This document shows positions 8,625 to 17,449 of a stretch of DNA of 64,000 nt, one piece after another. The DNA is taken from assembly GCF_900102745.1 (NCBI RefSeq), contig NZ_FMZF01000002.1:868001-932000 (forward strand), in the 5' to 3' direction. Every line of letters starts with the position of its first letter. Position 1 is the stretch's first letter. A program made the translations under genes and the position numbers. The stretch is from Geodermatophilus telluris. GTDB lineage: Bacteria; Actinomycetota; Actinomycetes; Mycobacteriales; Geodermatophilaceae. The notes beneath the pieces were generated by a model. The model saw only the letters and a list, made by a program, of their open reading frames with translations, was not told the origin of the DNA and ran no database searches.

Positions 8625-9431
8625 ATGTCGGAGGACGACCTGGCGACGGTGCTCAGCAACGTCGCGTCCGACGCCCGCCCGGCCACCCGGGTGAAGATCG
8701 CCAACAGCCCGGAGACGCGCGCCTTCCTCGACGTCGGCCTGCAGCTGCTGTGCGACGACCTGCTCGACCACCGCGGTCCCGACCTGATGGACGACCACGA
8801 CGCCGGCACGCGGCTGTTCACCGGGCTGTCGCAGGCGCGGCTGATCGAGCGCGCCGAGCACGAGGACGCCCACCGGGAGCACCCGCGGATGCTGACCGTG
8901 GGGATGTTCCGGGACCGCTGGCGCTACAAGAGCCGCTACACCGAGGACCTCATCGCCTACCTGCTGCGGCCGGCCCTGGTGGAGCACGCCATCCGCGACG
9001 TGGCCGACGCGGCGCGGGGACTGCCCGAGGACCTGCCCTTCACCGAGCTGGTCCGGCAGCTGGTGGCCCGGGTGATGGCCGTGACCCTGAAGGACCAGCT
9101 CTGGAGCCTCCAGACGGTCGTCTGGGTCGCCCTGCCGAACCACCCGCTGGTGCAGACCTTCCTCAAGGTCCAGCACGAGCAGTGGATCGCGTACTGGACC
9201 GCCACCTACGAGCGGCTCGCCCGCCGCTTCGACCTGCAGCTGCGGCCGGAGTACACCTGGCACGACGTCGCGGAGGTCTTCCACGCCACGGCGGAGGGTG
9301 CCCGGCTGCGGGCGCGGGTGACGGGGTCGGCCGCGGTGCTGTCCTCGGGGGACGACGTCCTCGTCGGGGCCATCCACATGCTGGTGCCCGGGCTGTTCCT
9401 CAATCCGGAGAGCACCGCGCGGCGGTCCTAG
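8625..9431 (+). CDS. Divergent TetR-like protein or uncharacterised regulator
   Basis: The 268-residue, all-helical protein starts at an ATG with GGGGGA in front. It has no clear named family. Residues about 70-105 (LTVGMFRDRWRYKSRYTEDLIAYLL) resemble the recognition helix and following helix of divergent TetR proteins (the T-x-G-x-F-x-x-x-W-x-x-x-x-x-Y-x-x-x-L pattern), preceded by helices that could form the rest of the HTH. The remainder would be the ligand-binding half. Palindromes just upstream support autoregulation. An enzyme of unknown type is the alternative. Its stop overlaps the end of the convergent patatin-like gene by 4 bases. Confidence 0.55.
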   Translation: MSEDDLATVLSNVASDARPATRVKIANSPETRAFLDVGLQLLCDDLLDHRGPDLMDDHDAGTRLFTGLSQARLIERAEHEDAHREHPRMLTVGMFRDRWRYKSRYTEDLIAYLLRPALVEHAIRDVADAARGLPEDLPFTELVRQLVARVMAVTLKDQLWSLQTVVWVALPNHPLVQTFLKVQHEQWIAYWTATYERLARRFDLQLRPEYTWHDVAEVFHATAEGARLRARVTGSAAVLSSGDDVLVGAIHMLVPGLFLNPESTARRS

Positions 9432-12385
9432 GCGGGCACGCCCGCGAGGGACGGCACGGGACCCGAGCCGTTCCCCTGCGGCGACGGGGGAGGGCCGGGC
9501 GGGCTGCCGGCGTCCTCCGGCACGGACAGGCAGCGCCGACCCAGCTCGTAGCCCAGCCGCTTGTAGGAGGAGAACTTGGCCTCGTCGAACCACTGGTCGG
9601 CCGTGCTGTCGTGCGGGAACACGGGGTCGGTGGCGGCGTAGGCGAGGACCTCGTAGGGCAGGTCCCGCCAGAGCACCGCCTTGGCGAGCACGAGGACGCC
9701 GCTGCGCTGCCCCTCGGGCAGCCCGCTCTCCTCCGGGTAGGTGACCCGCAGGGTGACGACGCCCCGCGCGCACAGCCGGGCGTTGAGCGCGGCCAGCGGG
9801 TCCTCCGGCGCGAAGGGCTCCCCGCTGCCGGGGACGAGGTCGAAGAGGTCCACCCCCGGCTCCGGCTCGATCTGCACCCCGAGCTCGTCGCGCGCCAGGC
9901 GCAGGGCGGCGGCGAAGGTGCCGGCGGTGGGGGGCGCGTCGCCGCTGGCGTCGACCACGTACACCGTGCGGCACCGGCGGCGGAGCGCCTCGACCAGGCC
10001 GAGGTTCTCGTAGTGGCCGCCGTCGGTGACGTGCAGCAGCCGCTGGAAGTACGGGTGCACGCCCAGCACCTCCCGCAGCAGGTAGGGGAAGCGGCGCACG
10101 CGGGGCAGGCCCGGCAGGGTCCAGTCGTCGGCCGCGGCGAGCTCCTGGCGCAGCAGCAGGTAGTCCGGGTGGGGCAGCCACGACCCGAGCCGGGCGCCCG
10201 AGACGGCCAGCAGGCTCCCGTACCAGGACGACGCCCGGCCCATCGACGAGGCGAAGGCCGCGCCGCTGATGGCCACGGCCGCCTGGACGGTCAGGTCGCG
10301 CTGCAGCTGCCGGTGGCAGGCCGCGACCGCCAGCGGCGTCGGGACCCAGCCGACGTCGGGACCCCCGATGTGGTCGCTGCCGAGCACGTAGGAGACGGCC
10401 CGCAGCCCGGGGGCGGTGCGGTCGTCGTCGACCAGGTTGGCCGCGGCGGCGAACAGGAACCGCGGTGGCGGCGATCCCCAGTCCTCGGGGTCGACGCGGC
10501 CGTGGGTGCTCAGGGTCGTGGGCTCGGCCGGCGGGTAGGGGACGGCCACCCCGCGCTCCGCCCGGACGGCGAAGGCGGCGGCCAGCCGGGTGCGGTAGAA
10601 GGGGTGCAGGCTCAGCGCGGTCTCGTCGACGAGCCCCCCGAGGACCAGCCAGACGGCGCCGACGGCGAGGGCGGTCCACAGCGCCGTGGTGTCCGCGTGG
10701 GTGGACACGGCCGCGCCGAACACCAGCAGCCAGACGGCACCCAGCAGGACGAGCACGAGGGTGACGAGCAGCAGCCGCACCACCGAGGCCGGCGTCGTCC
10801 CCGCTGTCGTGGTGGACCGGGCGCGCCGGCCCAGTCCGGTCACCCTGCGGGGCTTCTTCGCGACGGCGGCCACCAGCGCCGCGAGGTAGCTGAGCAGCAC
10901 GGTGGCCAGCGGTCCGCCGATGGTCAGGGCACTGCTCTGCCCGGTGCGCGCGTAGAGCCAGCAGCTCGCGAACGTGACGGCCGGGACCGCGAGGACGACG
11001 GTGGCCACGACGGCGGTCAGGGCGGCGAGCGGTCCCGCGACGCGCGCCGGCACCCGGCACACCAGCGCGTCGCGGTCCCACCAGCTGGCCAGGACCGCGC
11101 CGGCCATCCAGCACAGGCACGCGGCGCCGGCGAGGACGCCCAGCCCCCAGAGGGCGGCCGCGTGCGGTGCCGGGTACTCGACGACCGACGAGCCCCCGGC
11201 CGGGACCCGGACGGAGCCCAGCTGGGTGACCGGGACGGCGTCGTAGAAGACCCCGGCCAGCACCCCGACGACGACGGCCCCGCTGAACAGGACGAACAGG
11301 CTGCCGACCAGCCCGCGGCCCAGCAGCGCCAAGGCCAGGACCAGCCTGCCCGCCGTGCTCGCCAGGTAGCTGGAGTGCCGCCGGAGGTGGTCCTCGACCA
11401 CCCCGCCCGGTGCCAGGGCGTGGTCCGGGTCGCGGTCCACGCCGTCGCCGCCGGCCGAGCCACCCCGGGTCAGGGCCTGCACCAGTGCACCGGCGGTGTA
11501 GCCGCCGCCGGACACGGACACGACGTAGTCGGCCTCCCGCACCACCGGCCGCAGCGCCTGCAGGGCGCCGAGGGCCACGCTGGCCGAGCGCACACCCCCA
11601 CCGGACAGGCAGACGGCCACCCGCCGACGGTCCGCGGCCGCGCTCGCCTCCGGCTCCCCCGGCACGCGGTAGGCGTTGCGCCACCGCGTGGAGTCGAGCT
11701 GCTCCGGGGGCACCGCACGCGGCACGTTCCCGGGCGGCGGCGGTTCCAGCGGCGGCGGGGCGATGACCCCGTCGGTGCCGAGCCCGGCGGTCCTCCTCAG
11801 CGCGCGCGGGTTGTTGCCGAGCGCCCGGGCGCACGTCAGCACGAGACCCGCCAGCGCGGTCAGCGCGGCGGGGACCGCGGCCGACCACTTCACCGTCGCG
11901 GCCGCCCCGGCGGCGGTGGCGGACCACCCGGCGCTCCCGCCGTCGTGCAGGAGGACGTTCTCCGCGACGTCGGCGACCACGGTGGCGACCGCGCAGATCA
12001 GCCCGAGGTCCGCCACCCGCCGGGACGTCCGGCTCCAGGTCGTCATCCGGGCGAGCCGGCACAGGACGACGAGGGCGTACCCGTAGCCCACCACCAGCGC
12101 GAGGTCCGGTCCGAGGGTGTCGCGCACGAGCGCCGGGTCGTCGGGGGGCTCGCCCCCCAGCACGGTGGACACCAGGCCGGGGACCGGCGGGGCGAGGTGC
12201 CGGTAGGTCGCCCACCCGGCGGCCGCGGCGGCGACGGCGGACGCGGCGAGCAGGACGGCGGCCGTCCGGGGGATCCGCCCCGTCTCCTGGGCGGTCGGCC
12301 GCATCGTCGACCCGCGGCGGCGCCCCGCCGGGGGATCGGCCGCGCTCGGGCCGGGAGGGGTCGACTGGGTGCGGTGAGCGGTCAC
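9428..12385 (-). CDS. Large patatin-like membrane lipid hydrolase
   Basis: The GTG at 12385 (GGAGGA five bases upstream) gives 985 residues. An N-terminal block of several membrane segments (about residues 35-190) precedes the patatin core: CLSGGGVRSASVALGAL supplies the glycine-rich oxyanion loop, and VVSVSGGGYTAGAL holds the probable nucleophile Ser in an S-x-S-G-G rather than G-x-S-x-G setting. Further membrane segments are inserted, and the catalytic Asp is in the late HVTDGGHYENLGL motif followed by VYVVDASGD. The split core with internal membrane helices is typical of large bacterial patatin/cPLA2-like proteins. A role in releasing fatty acids from lipids is inference. Confidence 0.8.
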   Translation of the reverse strand: MTAHRTQSTPPGPSAADPPAGRRRGSTMRPTAQETGRIPRTAAVLLAASAVAAAAAGWATYRHLAPPVPGLVSTVLGGEPPDDPALVRDTLGPDLALVVGYGYALVVLCRLARMTTWSRTSRRVADLGLICAVATVVADVAENVLLHDGGSAGWSATAAGAAATVKWSAAVPAALTALAGLVLTCARALGNNPRALRRTAGLGTDGVIAPPPLEPPPPGNVPRAVPPEQLDSTRWRNAYRVPGEPEASAAADRRRVAVCLSGGGVRSASVALGALQALRPVVREADYVVSVSGGGYTAGALVQALTRGGSAGGDGVDRDPDHALAPGGVVEDHLRRHSSYLASTAGRLVLALALLGRGLVGSLFVLFSGAVVVGVLAGVFYDAVPVTQLGSVRVPAGGSSVVEYPAPHAAALWGLGVLAGAACLCWMAGAVLASWWDRDALVCRVPARVAGPLAALTAVVATVVLAVPAVTFASCWLYARTGQSSALTIGGPLATVLLSYLAALVAAVAKKPRRVTGLGRRARSTTTAGTTPASVVRLLLVTLVLVLLGAVWLLVFGAAVSTHADTTALWTALAVGAVWLVLGGLVDETALSLHPFYRTRLAAAFAVRAERGVAVPYPPAEPTTLSTHGRVDPEDWGSPPPRFLFAAAANLVDDDRTAPGLRAVSYVLGSDHIGGPDVGWVPTPLAVAACHRQLQRDLTVQAAVAISGAAFASSMGRASSWYGSLLAVSGARLGSWLPHPDYLLLRQELAAADDWTLPGLPRVRRFPYLLREVLGVHPYFQRLLHVTDGGHYENLGLVEALRRRCRTVYVVDASGDAPPTAGTFAAALRLARDELGVQIEPEPGVDLFDLVPGSGEPFAPEDPLAALNARLCARGVVTLRVTYPEESGLPEGQRSGVLVLAKAVLWRDLPYEVLAYAATDPVFPHDSTADQWFDEAKFSSYKRLGYELGRRCLSVPEDAGSPPGPPPSPQGNGSGPVPSLAGVPA

Positions 12386-12528
12386 CGTGTCCTCCGCCGG
12401 GGGGTGCGGTCCGGGAGGCGGTCGCCGTCCCCGCGGGGCGCCGGCCGCCGTCGTCCGGAGGGCCGAGGGGGCGTGCAGATACGTGCCGGGTGTCGCCGCG
12501 TCGCCGAGCGCCTGGTCTGCACGTGCCC

Positions 12529-13161
12529 TCACTCCCCGCTGCAGCGGCCCGCCGACGAGGCGTCGGGGAACCGGTGCCCGCAGGTGGCGGCGACCTCCTC
12601 GAACGGCGAGCCCACCGGGGTCACCGCGTAGAGCCCGTCGCAGGCGGCCAGGTCGCCGTCCAGGCAGTCCTGCGCCAGGAGGTCGAGGAGCTGCGTGCAG
12701 CCGCCGCGGTCACCGCCCGCGCAGGCGGTCAGGAGGGAGGTGGCGAACGGGTCGTCCCGGGTGAGCGGCTCCAGGACGTAGAGCCGGTCGGGCAGGACGA
12801 GGTCGGCGGTGCCGCCCCCGCGAGGGGGAGGAGCAGGAGGAGGAGGTGTCGCGCCGGTGTCGGGCGCCGGGGTCGTGTCGGGCGCCGGGCCCGCGGACGA
12901 GGGCGAGGGGGTGCCGGTCGCCGGGGCGGCCGGCGGGTCGCCGGCATCCCCGTAGAGGGTCGTCAACGGCACCACCGCCGCGGCGACGACGCCCGCCGCG
13001 ACGAGTCCCCCGCCGATGGCCAGCCGGCGTCCCCAGGACCTCCCGCGGGGAGCGGATGGGGGACCCGGGACGGAACGGGGTGGGTCGAGGTTGAGCCCGT
13101 CGCGGAGCCACTCGTTCTGGCTCGCGCCGTCCCCCTCGCCGTGCCCGCCGCCGCTCGACAC
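12529..13161 (-). CDS. Single-pass membrane protein with Pro/Thr linker and cysteine-rich C-terminal domain
   Basis: The 210-residue product starts at a GTG and has a charged cytoplasmic N-terminus, one membrane helix (about 47-66), an exterior linker rich in Pro, Ser and Thr (about 70-115) and a compact domain with six cysteines in TACAGGDRGGCTQLL, DCLDGDLAACDGLY and TCGHRF. The ACDxLYxxxPxGSxxExxxxTCG pattern recurs at the C-termini of many actinobacterial membrane proteins of unknown role. Its start is 4 bases from the end of the next upstream gene, so the two are probably co-transcribed. Confidence 0.7.
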   Translation of the reverse strand: MSSGGGHGEGDGASQNEWLRDGLNLDPPRSVPGPPSAPRGRSWGRRLAIGGGLVAAGVVAAAVVPLTTLYGDAGDPPAAPATGTPSPSSAGPAPDTTPAPDTGATPPPPAPPPRGGGTADLVLPDRLYVLEPLTRDDPFATSLLTACAGGDRGGCTQLLDLLAQDCLDGDLAACDGLYAVTPVGSPFEEVAATCGHRFPDASSAGRCSGE

Positions 13162-13165
13162 GTCG

Positions 13166-13645
13166 TCACCCCCGGGCCAGGACCATGGCCAGGACCAACA
13201 GGGCCACCTGCGTCATGAGCACGACCACGGTGACCCGGTAGGCGGTCATCCGCCGGCGCAGGCGGCGGTCGTTCGAGGCGATGCCCGCGACCATGGCCTG
13301 CGTGGCCGCGGTCAGGACCTCGTCGCAGTCCTGGCCCGCGCAGTCGAGGATCTTCCGCGCGCTGGGCCCGAACAGCCAGCCGCGCGTGGGCCAGAGGACC
13401 ACCATCACGCCGGCGCCCACGACGACGACGCAGGAGAGCAGCAGCCAGCCGGCCCAGGCGGGGAAGACCGGACCCCGCCGGGGGTCGACGTTGAGCAGCC
13501 CGACGGTGGCGGCGAAGGACGTGCCCACCGCGGTGGCGGCCAGCAGCGCCGTCGCCCGGTTCCGGACGTTGGCCAGGGTGGCGTCCTGCTCGCGGAGGGC
13601 GGTGCGGGCCTCGTCGTAGGCCAGGCGGACCACCGCGTCGGTCAC
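13166..13645 (-). CDS. Three-helix membrane protein, unknown function
   Basis: The likely GTG start at 13645 gives 159 residues; no good ribosome site is visible and an upstream start up to 13795 is possible, but that extension is low-complexity Arg/Pro. The N-terminus (YDEARTALREQDATLANVRN) is an amphipathic helix, followed by two membrane helices (ALLAATAVGTSFAATVGLL and WLLLSCVVVVGAGVMVVLW), a cytoplasmic domain and a last membrane helix. This layout recalls small two-helix effector proteins of signalling systems, but no partner gene proves that. It is paired with the cysteine-rich membrane protein downstream. Confidence 0.6.
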   Translation of the reverse strand: MTDAVVRLAYDEARTALREQDATLANVRNRATALLAATAVGTSFAATVGLLNVDPRRGPVFPAWAGWLLLSCVVVVGAGVMVVLWPTRGWLFGPSARKILDCAGQDCDEVLTAATQAMVAGIASNDRRLRRRMTAYRVTVVVLMTQVALLVLAMVLARG

Positions 13646-13798
13646 CGCTGCTGTGTTCCGGCCCCGCCGCCCCGCGGTCGAGCGGGCCGGCGGAGGGCGT
13701 CGGGGAGCGGCGTCCGCACTCGTGCGGGCGGGACGCGTGCGCGGGCGCCGGCGACCGACGTCGTCCCGGGCTGCTGCGTCGACGGCCGGCGGCACGGG

Positions 13799-14188
13799 TC
13801 AGCCCGGGGTCAGCGGCGGGTTCGGGAGGACGCCGGTCACGTCGATCTCGGCCCGCGACACCTTGCCGTCCAGGTCGTCCCTCGGGTGGTACCGCACCCG
13901 GACGCTGCTGTCCTCGTAGGAGCGCTCGAAGGAGTGGACGCCGTACTCGCGGATGTGCCGGCGGGTCGTGATCTCGACCCAGTCGTCGGACCTCCGGCCG
14001 CTCGAGTCGTCGTAGAGGCGGATGGTCGTGTTCGCGGGCAGGTCGACGATGCGCAGCGACCGGGCTTCGTCGTTGCGGAAGCCCGGCGTGCGGTTGAAGC
14101 GGATGACCGGTGGGTCGTCGTCCTCGGACCACACCCCGACGACGTCGCCCCGGCAGCCGTTGTCCTCGAAGAAGACCAGCGCGCCCAC
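13799..14188 (-). CDS. Beta/gamma-crystallin-like small protein
   Basis: The 129-residue protein begins GALVFFEDNGCRGDVVGVW and continues with FRNDEARSLRIVDLPANTTIRLYDDS, the strand pattern of beta/gamma-crystallin domains: an aromatic FFEDxxCxG strand, a N/D-N/D-x-x-x-S Ca2+ loop (NDEARS, with Arg in place of the usual Ser/Thr) and a V-P/L-P strand turn. There is no signal peptide or membrane helix, so a cytoplasmic or non-classically exported location is likely. Function in stress or metal binding is inference. Confidence 0.6.
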   Translation of the reverse strand: MGALVFFEDNGCRGDVVGVWSEDDDPPVIRFNRTPGFRNDEARSLRIVDLPANTTIRLYDDSSGRRSDDWVEITTRRHIREYGVHSFERSYEDSSVRVRYHPRDDLDGKVSRAEIDVTGVLPNPPLTPG

Positions 14189-14283
14189 CGGGGACCTCCG
14201 TCGCGGTCGTGCGGGACGCCGGGCCGGCCCCGCTCCGGCCGATCGTCGGCTCCGGGCGTCACCGTTGCGTCACCGCGCGACGG

Positions 14284-15141
14284 TCAGCCGGCGCGGTCGG
14301 CCAGCTCGCGGAGGCGGTCGGCCAGCTGCTGCGCCTGCTCGGCGGCCGCCCGCAGCCCGTCCCGGTCGGGCGGGGGAGGCGGCAGCGCCGGGCCGGACGG
14401 GCTCATCGGCCCGGCCTCCAGGTCGACGTCGAAGGCGATGTCCTCGGCGCGGTGCCAGGTGGCGAACACCTCCAGCGGGCGGCCGTCCTGGTCCTGCGTC
14501 TGGCCCTCCAGCAGCAGCAGGGGAGCGCCGGTCCGGGTCTCCAGCTCGCGGGCGAGGTCGGTGTCGGCGGCGACCGCGCGCACCTGCCGCCGCCCCCCGG
14601 TGGGGCGGGCGCCGAGCCGCCGGGTGAGCACCTCGTGCAGCGAGGCGTCGGTGAGCTCCTCGGCGGTCAGCCCGGCGCAGCGGGGGAGCGGCAGGGCGGT
14701 GCGGATGCGGGCCAGCGGCCGGCCGTCCACCCGCCGCAGCCGCTCCAGCCGCAGCACCCGGTCGCCGCCGAGCCAGCGGTCCTGCGCCGAGGAGGCCGGC
14801 TCCTCGGTGAGCGACAGCACCGCGGTGGTGACCTCGAGGCCCTCGGCGGCCATCTGCGTGTAGAGCCCGCTGGCGCGCTGTACCAGCCGGTGGTGCTGCC
14901 GCGCGGGCGCCACCACGCTGCCCCGCCCGCGGCTGCGCTCCACCAGCCCCTCGGCCACCAGGGTCGACAGCGCCTGCCGGACCACCGAGCGGGCCACCCC
15001 GAACCGCTCCTGCAGGGCGACCTCGCTGTCCAGCGCCGACCCCGGAGGCAGGCGGTGGTCGCGGATCTGCGCGCGCAGCGCGTCGGCGACCTGCACGTGC
15101 AGCGGCCGCCCCGCGGCCCGGTCGAGAGCCGGCACGGGCAC
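14284..15141 (-). CDS. GntR/HutC-family regulator with UTRA domain
   Basis: The 285-residue protein has an N-terminal winged helix (about 10-75): VQVADALRAQIRDHRLPPGSALDSEVALQERFGVARSVVRQALSTLVAEGLVERSRGRGSVV, listed here only by its role, followed by a UTRA effector domain (about 90-250) that binds small ligands. The C-terminal tail is Pro-rich then helical. It starts 5 bases after the stop of the PdxA-type gene and is the last gene of the four-carbon acid sugar operon, so it is the probable local regulator, acting at the inverted repeat in front of the permease gene. Confidence 0.85.
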   Translation of the reverse strand: MPVPALDRAAGRPLHVQVADALRAQIRDHRLPPGSALDSEVALQERFGVARSVVRQALSTLVAEGLVERSRGRGSVVAPARQHHRLVQRASGLYTQMAAEGLEVTTAVLSLTEEPASSAQDRWLGGDRVLRLERLRRVDGRPLARIRTALPLPRCAGLTAEELTDASLHEVLTRRLGARPTGGRRQVRAVAADTDLARELETRTGAPLLLLEGQTQDQDGRPLEVFATWHRAEDIAFDVDLEAGPMSPSGPALPPPPPDRDGLRAAAEQAQQLADRLRELADRAG

Positions 15142-15146
15142 CGAGC

Positions 15147-16190
15147 CTAGGCGCCGAGCCGGACGGCCGAGGTCTGCGCGGTCTGCCAGACCTGGTCCCA
15201 GCCCTGGGCGAGCGCGGCCGCGCGCCGGCAGGACAGCACCAGGCTGCCCTCGCGGGCGATGCCCTGGCCGGCGATGTCGAAGGCGGTCCCGTGGTCCACC
15301 GACACACGCACCACGGGCAGGCCGACGGTGATGTTGACGCCGTCGTCGCCGTAGACCGCCTTGAACGGGGCGTGGCCCTGGTCGTGGTAGCAGACGACGA
15401 CCATCTCGTACTTGCCCTTGACCGCGGCCGGGATCAGCGCGTCGGCCGGCAGCGGGCCCACCGCGTTGACGCCGTCGGCGCGCACCGCCTCGACGGCGGG
15501 GGCCAGCACGTCGGCGTCCTCGTCGCCGAAGATCCGGTTCTCCCCGGCGTGCGGGTTCAGGCCGGCCAGCGCCACCTCGGCGTCGGGCCTGCCCAGGGCA
15601 CGGGTGAAGGCGCCCGCCAGCCGCAGCACCGCCTGCGTGCGCTCGGGGGTGACCGCCTCGATCGCCTGCCGCAGCGACACGTGGGTGGTCAGGTGGAACA
15701 GGTAGAGGTCGCCGGCCGACAGCACCAGGCTGAAGTTGTCCACGCCGAACTCGTGCGCGAGCAGCTCGGTGTGACCGGGCCAGGCGTGGCCGGCCGCGTG
15801 CATCGCCGCCTTGTTCAGCGGCGCGGTGACGATGCCGTCGACCGCGCCGGACTTGGCGAGGTCGCACGCGGCGACGACGAAGCGGTAGGAGCCGTCGCCG
15901 GCGACCGCGCTGAGCCGGCCCAGCGGCACCTCGGGCATCGGTTCGCCGACCTGCACCACCTCGACGGTGCCCGGCTCGTTGGCGGCCGCGCGCGGGTCCT
16001 CGATCGGGCGGACCGCGCCGGCGTCACCGCCGACGGCCCGCACCGCCCGGCGGACCGCGCCGACGTCGCCGACGACGACGGGCACGCACTCGGCGCGCAG
16101 GTCGTCGTGCCCCAGCAGGGCCTTGGCGGTGATCTCCGGGCCGATGCCGGCGACGTCGCCGATGGTCACGGCGAGCGTGGGCTTGTCCAC
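15147..16190 (-). CDS. pdxA2: PdxA2-type 4-phospho-acid-sugar dehydrogenase
   Basis: The 347-residue protein belongs to the PdxA family: IGDVAGIGPEIT at the N-terminus, TAPLNKAAMHAAGHAWPGHTELLA in the middle and the metal-binding histidines in GHTE, YHDQGHAPFK and SVDHGTAFD. In pyridoxine synthesis PdxA oxidises 4-phosphohydroxythreonine; here the adjacent DUF1537 kinase and permease fit the PdxA2 subgroup, which oxidises 4-phosphothreonate or 4-phosphoerythronate and yields dihydroxyacetone phosphate after decarboxylation. GGAGAGGA precedes the GTG start. Assignment to catabolism rests on context. Confidence 0.85.
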   Translation of the reverse strand: MDKPTLAVTIGDVAGIGPEITAKALLGHDDLRAECVPVVVGDVGAVRRAVRAVGGDAGAVRPIEDPRAAANEPGTVEVVQVGEPMPEVPLGRLSAVAGDGSYRFVVAACDLAKSGAVDGIVTAPLNKAAMHAAGHAWPGHTELLAHEFGVDNFSLVLSAGDLYLFHLTTHVSLRQAIEAVTPERTQAVLRLAGAFTRALGRPDAEVALAGLNPHAGENRIFGDEDADVLAPAVEAVRADGVNAVGPLPADALIPAAVKGKYEMVVVCYHDQGHAPFKAVYGDDGVNITVGLPVVRVSVDHGTAFDIAGQGIAREGSLVLSCRRAAALAQGWDQVWQTAQTSAVRLGA

Positions 16191-16216
16191 GACTGTCCTC
16201 TCCTCGTGCGGTCTGT

Positions 16217-17449
16217 TCAGGGTCGCCGGGCGTGCGCGACGGCGCGGACGAGGGTGTCCGGGTCGCCGAAGCCGCCGGCCTTGGTGGTCACCGGGAGCCC
16301 GTCGGCGTCCCCGCCGACCAGCCGGCCGTGCGGGACGCCCTCGGTCACCGCCCCGAGCACCTCGATGCCGGTGCACCCCCACCGGTCCACCAGGGCCCGG
16401 GCGCCGTCGCCGCCGGTGACCACGACCCGGCCGAGGGGACGGTGGGCGTGCAGCCGCGCGACGAGCCCGGCCAGCGCGGCGGCGACCGCGTCGGCGCGGA
16501 CCCCGGGGGTGCGCTCCTCCGGTGCGGTCACCAGGACCAGGCCGGGCAGCGGCCCGGCGGGGACGGCGCGCTCGACCCAGCCGGCCCACGCCGCCTCCTC
16601 GGCCAGGTCCGCCGCGGTGGGGGCCAGGTGCAGCAGGTCGCCGCCGCACTCCTCGCGCAGGCGGGCCTCCTGCTCGCGCGCGGTCCGGTGCAGCGAGGTG
16701 ACCAGCACGAGCAGCGGCCCCTCGCCCGACGGCGGCGGCTCCCCGGGGCCGGCGGCCGTCGCGGGGCGCCACCGGCCGGCCAGCGCCCCGGCGAGCCCGG
16801 CCGAGCCGGCGGGCACCGCGTCGGGACCCACGCGGTCGACCGCCTCGGCGAGGCGGGCGAGATCGGCGTCGTCCCCGGCGTCGACGGTGACCACCCGGGC
16901 GGTGCGGCCGGCCGCGGTGAGCGCGGCGGCCAGCGCGGCCGGGTCGCCGTCGGCCGGCTGCGGGACGTGCACCGAGCCGGGCAGCAGCTCGGCGAGCCGG
17001 GAGGTGGCCACCGGGGTGACCGGGTCGCGCCCGGCCGGGCCGTCCTCGAGCAGCCGGCCGCCGGCCAGCACGACGCCGCCGGCGACCACCCGGTCCATGG
17101 CCGGGTAGGCGGGGCAGACGACGGCGAACGCGGCCGGCCGCACCGCCGACCAGCTCTCCAGCGCGCCGCGCACCTGAGCGGCGACCGAGCCGCGCACCGT
17201 GGAGTCGACCTTGACGTAGAGCCGGTCGACCCCGGAGGCGTGCAGCCGGGTGACGGCGGCGGCGGTGGCCGGGGCGGCGGCGTCGCCCAGGGCGCGGGCG
17301 TCGGTGCACTCGGCGAGCACCGCGTCGGCGGGGAGCCGGTCGGCCCCGGGGCGCAGCCGCAGCAGCGTGGGCCGGCCCTGGCGGGCGAACTGCACCGAGG
17401 TGTCGGTCGCGCCGGTCAGGTCGTCGGCGACGACGCCGATGCGGCTCAC
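16217..17449 (-). CDS. Four-carbon acid sugar kinase (DUF1537 family)
   Basis: The 410-residue protein opens with IGVVADDLTGATDT, the diagnostic N-terminus of DUF1537 kinases, and has YVKVDSTVRGS and VCPAYPAMDR in the substrate half and VVTGGDGARAL near the nucleotide site of the C-terminal half, ending in TTKAGGFGDPDTL. Such kinases phosphorylate D-threonate, L-threonate or D-erythronate at C4 with ATP. Its GTG overlaps the permease stop (GTGA), and the dehydrogenase follows 26 bases later, so product handover is likely. The exact stereoisomer cannot be told from sequence. Confidence 0.9.
   Translation of the reverse strand: MSRIGVVADDLTGATDTSVQFARQGRPTLLRLRPGADRLPADAVLAECTDARALGDAAAPATAAAVTRLHASGVDRLYVKVDSTVRGSVAAQVRGALESWSAVRPAAFAVVCPAYPAMDRVVAGGVVLAGGRLLEDGPAGRDPVTPVATSRLAELLPGSVHVPQPADGDPAALAAALTAAGRTARVVTVDAGDDADLARLAEAVDRVGPDAVPAGSAGLAGALAGRWRPATAAGPGEPPPSGEGPLLVLVTSLHRTAREQEARLREECGGDLLHLAPTAADLAEEAAWAGWVERAVPAGPLPGLVLVTAPEERTPGVRADAVAAALAGLVARLHAHRPLGRVVVTGGDGARALVDRWGCTGIEVLGAVTEGVPHGRLVGGDADGLPVTTKAGGFGDPDTLVRAVAHARRP

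Noticed and set aside
8625-9431. Oxygenase-type (MpaB-like) reading of the 268-residue protein
   Set aside because: The characteristic heme or metal histidine motifs of that family are not visible; a helical regulator fits the palindromes better, though certainty is limited.
8204-12631. A 1475-codon plus-strand frame
   Set aside because: It is antisense to the patatin-like gene and out of frame with the TetR-like gene; composition is low-complexity and no motif is present.
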